6,850 nt of DNA. Origin: JBFHES01 sp041584015 (GTDB lineage: Bacteria; Bacteroidota; Bacteroidia; Bacteroidales; M50B96). The notes beneath the pieces were generated by a model, which was given only the letters and a program-made list of their open reading frames with translations, had not been told where the DNA came from and did not search any database. Both the position numbers and the translations under genes were made by a program. Location: contig JBFHES010000250.1 of NCBI GenBank assembly GCA_041584015.1, forward strand, positions 1 through 6,850. Direction: 5' to 3'. Of the stretch, positions 5,424 to 6,850 are shown piece after piece (position 1 is the first letter of the stretch; each line of letters opens with the position of its first letter).

Positions 5424-6850
5424 ATGGATTATTGGAAAGGATATAAAACAGAACAGTGGTTGCCAACCTCCCTAAAGGAAGTTAAGGCGCGTGGATGGGA
5501 AGAGTTAGATGTTATATTTTTTTCAGGTGATGCATATGTCGATCATCCATCTTTTGGTGCCGCCGTCATTGGCCGATTGCTGGAACGTGAAGGCTTGCGT
5601 GTTGCAATTATTCCGCAGCCTAACTGGCGCGACGATTTGCGCGACTTTAAAAAGTTAGGTGTTCCAAGGTTATTCTTTGGTGTTACGGCAGGAGCTATGG
5701 ATTCAATGGTTAATCATTATACTGCTAACAGAAGAATCCGTCACGATGATGCCTACACTCCTGGAGATAAATCTGGTTATCGTCCGGATTATCCAAGTTT
5801 AGTTTACTCTAAAATTCTTAAGAATTTATATCCTGATGTACCCATCTTACTTGGTGGCATTGAGGCTTCATTACGTCGCTTAACACACTATGATTATTGG
5901 CAGGATAAATTAAAGCCGTCGATACTTGTGGAAAGCATGGCGGATATGTTGGTTTATGGAATGGGCGAAATGCCAATAAAGGAAATTGTTAGGTTGATGA
6001 AACGTGGAGTGCCTTTGTCGAATCTTCGAAATATTCCGCAAACCGTGTATTTGCAAGATGTTAATTTACCAATTAAACCCGATAAGCGTTGGCAGGATAT
6101 TGATTTGTTCACGCATGAAGAGTGTTTAAAAGATGCCAAGAAATATGCAATGAACTTCAGGTACATTGAGGAGGAATCGAATAAACTTTCTGCACGTAGA
6201 ATTATTCAGGCTGCCGGAGAAGATTGCATCATCGTAAATCCTCCATACCCTCCAATGGAAGAGGACCAAATGGATGAGTCTTTCGATTTACCATACACCC
6301 GCTTGCCGCATCCGCGTTACAAAAACAAAGGAGCTATCCCGGCTTTTGAGATGATTAAATTCTCTGTAAACAGTCATAGAGGATGCTTTGGTGGTTGTAG
6401 CTTTTGTACCATTTCAGCTCATCAGGGTAAATTCATTGCAAGCCGCAGCGAAACATCAATTCTTAAGGAAGTTGATGTGGTAACAGCAATGCCAGGCTTT
6501 AAAGGCTACATTAGTGATGTTGGAGGCCCATCAGCGAATATGTACAAGATGAAAGGCAAGCGCCTCGATTTGTGCACCAATTGCAAACGACCATCATGTA
6601 TTTTCCCGAAAGTATGTAGTAATCTGGATACAGATCATCAACCTATGACCGATTTGTATTCGAATATTGCAGCAAAAACTGGCGTAAAGAAAGCCTTTAT
6701 TGGAAGTGGTATCAGGTACGATATGTTTTTTGATAAAGATGGTAATCTGCCCGAAGATAAGTTGACTTATGCACGGCAGGTAATTAAAGAACATGTGTCG
6801 GGTCGCTTAAAAGTAGCGCCAGAGCATACATCCGATCAGGTACTGGATAT
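5424..6850 (+). CDS. YgiQ family radical SAM protein, N-terminal part
   Basis: 475 complete codons are visible before the window ends; family members usually run to 600 residues or more, so the C-terminus is missing. The N-terminal domain is very close to E. coli YgiQ: GDAYVDHPSFG (35-45), FFGVTAGAMDSMVNHYTA (84-101), RHDDAYTP (106-113) and GGIEASLRR (144-152), with HYDYW after it. The radical SAM core follows, with the [4Fe-4S] ligands Cys321, Cys325 and Cys328 in CFGGCSFC. A second cysteine cluster, Cys384, 387, 392 and 398, precedes the conserved NLDTDH. Such proteins cleave S-adenosylmethionine to a 5'-deoxyadenosyl radical; the YgiQ substrate is not established. ATG 5424 aligns with the family start. 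In the 100 bases upstream I find neither a TAnnTTTG element nor a convincing terminator, so readthrough from the oxidoreductase gene is possible. Confidence 0.93.
   Translation, partial: MDYWKGYKTEQWLPTSLKEVKARGWEELDVIFFSGDAYVDHPSFGAAVIGRLLEREGLRVAIIPQPNWRDDLRDFKKLGVPRLFFGVTAGAMDSMVNHYTANRRIRHDDAYTPGDKSGYRPDYPSLVYSKILKNLYPDVPILLGGIEASLRRLTHYDYWQDKLKPSILVESMADMLVYGMGEMPIKEIVRLMKRGVPLSNLRNIPQTVYLQDVNLPIKPDKRWQDIDLFTHEECLKDAKKYAMNFRYIEEESNKLSARRIIQAAGEDCIIVNPPYPPMEEDQMDESFDLPYTRLPHPRYKNKGAIPAFEMIKFSVNSHRGCFGGCSFCTISAHQGKFIASRSETSILKEVDVVTAMPGFKGYISDVGGPSANMYKMKGKRLDLCTNCKRPSCIFPKVCSNLDTDHQPMTDLYSNIAAKTGVKKAFIGSGIRYDMFFDKDGNLPEDKLTYARQVIKEHVSGRLKVAPEHTSDQVLD

Noticed and set aside
5954..6166. Minus-strand open frame within the YgiQ gene
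   Set aside because: It is antisense to a strongly conserved coding region with no independent support; the same holds for 6594-6794.
1..6850. CRISPR array, tRNA, transposon ends or a defence system
   Set aside because: No direct repeats with spacers, cloverleaf, transposase or nuclease/toxin gene can be seen.

Overview
The window looks like chromosomal DNA of a Bacteroidota bacterium. It is AT-rich, and it holds the C-terminus of a SusC/RagA-type TonB-dependent outer membrane receptor. Several genes are preceded by the Bacteroidota-specific -7 element TAnnTTTG instead of a sigma70 -10 box, and Shine-Dalgarno sequences are mostly absent before genes that have their own promoter. Two short lipoproteins with a typical lipobox fit the same picture. 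A marine or anaerobic Marinilabiliales-like lineage is a guess from overall flavour only.

Layout. 1-621: 3' end of the TonB-dependent receptor, not followed by a susD. 680-928: small VF530/DUF2132 nucleic-acid-binding protein. 925-2097 (minus): ATP-grasp protein, converging on the VF530 gene so tightly that the two stop codons overlap in TTAA. 2098-2228: divergent control region with a promoter for each flanking gene and two imperfect palindromes between the promoters. 2229-3002: alpha/beta hydrolase, followed by a likely terminator. 3199-3696 and 3686-4156: a two-gene lipoprotein operon, a DUF4920 protein and a small c-type-cytochrome-like protein, overlapping by 11 bases with a strong internal ribosome binding site. 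4194-4228: a -7 element overlapping a terminator-like hairpin. 4229-5323: Old Yellow Enzyme family flavin oxidoreductase. 5424-6850: YgiQ-family radical SAM protein, cut by the window end.

Most genes are conserved singletons, each with its own promoter, not parts of one pathway. The one pair that clearly works as a unit is the overlapping lipoprotein pair, which suggests a periplasm-facing redox or metal function. I see no CRISPR array, RNA gene, insertion sequence, phage or defence island. The points most worth a second look are the promoter/terminator overlap before the oxidoreductase gene and the DUF4920/cytochrome pair. I cannot claim a new system from this window.
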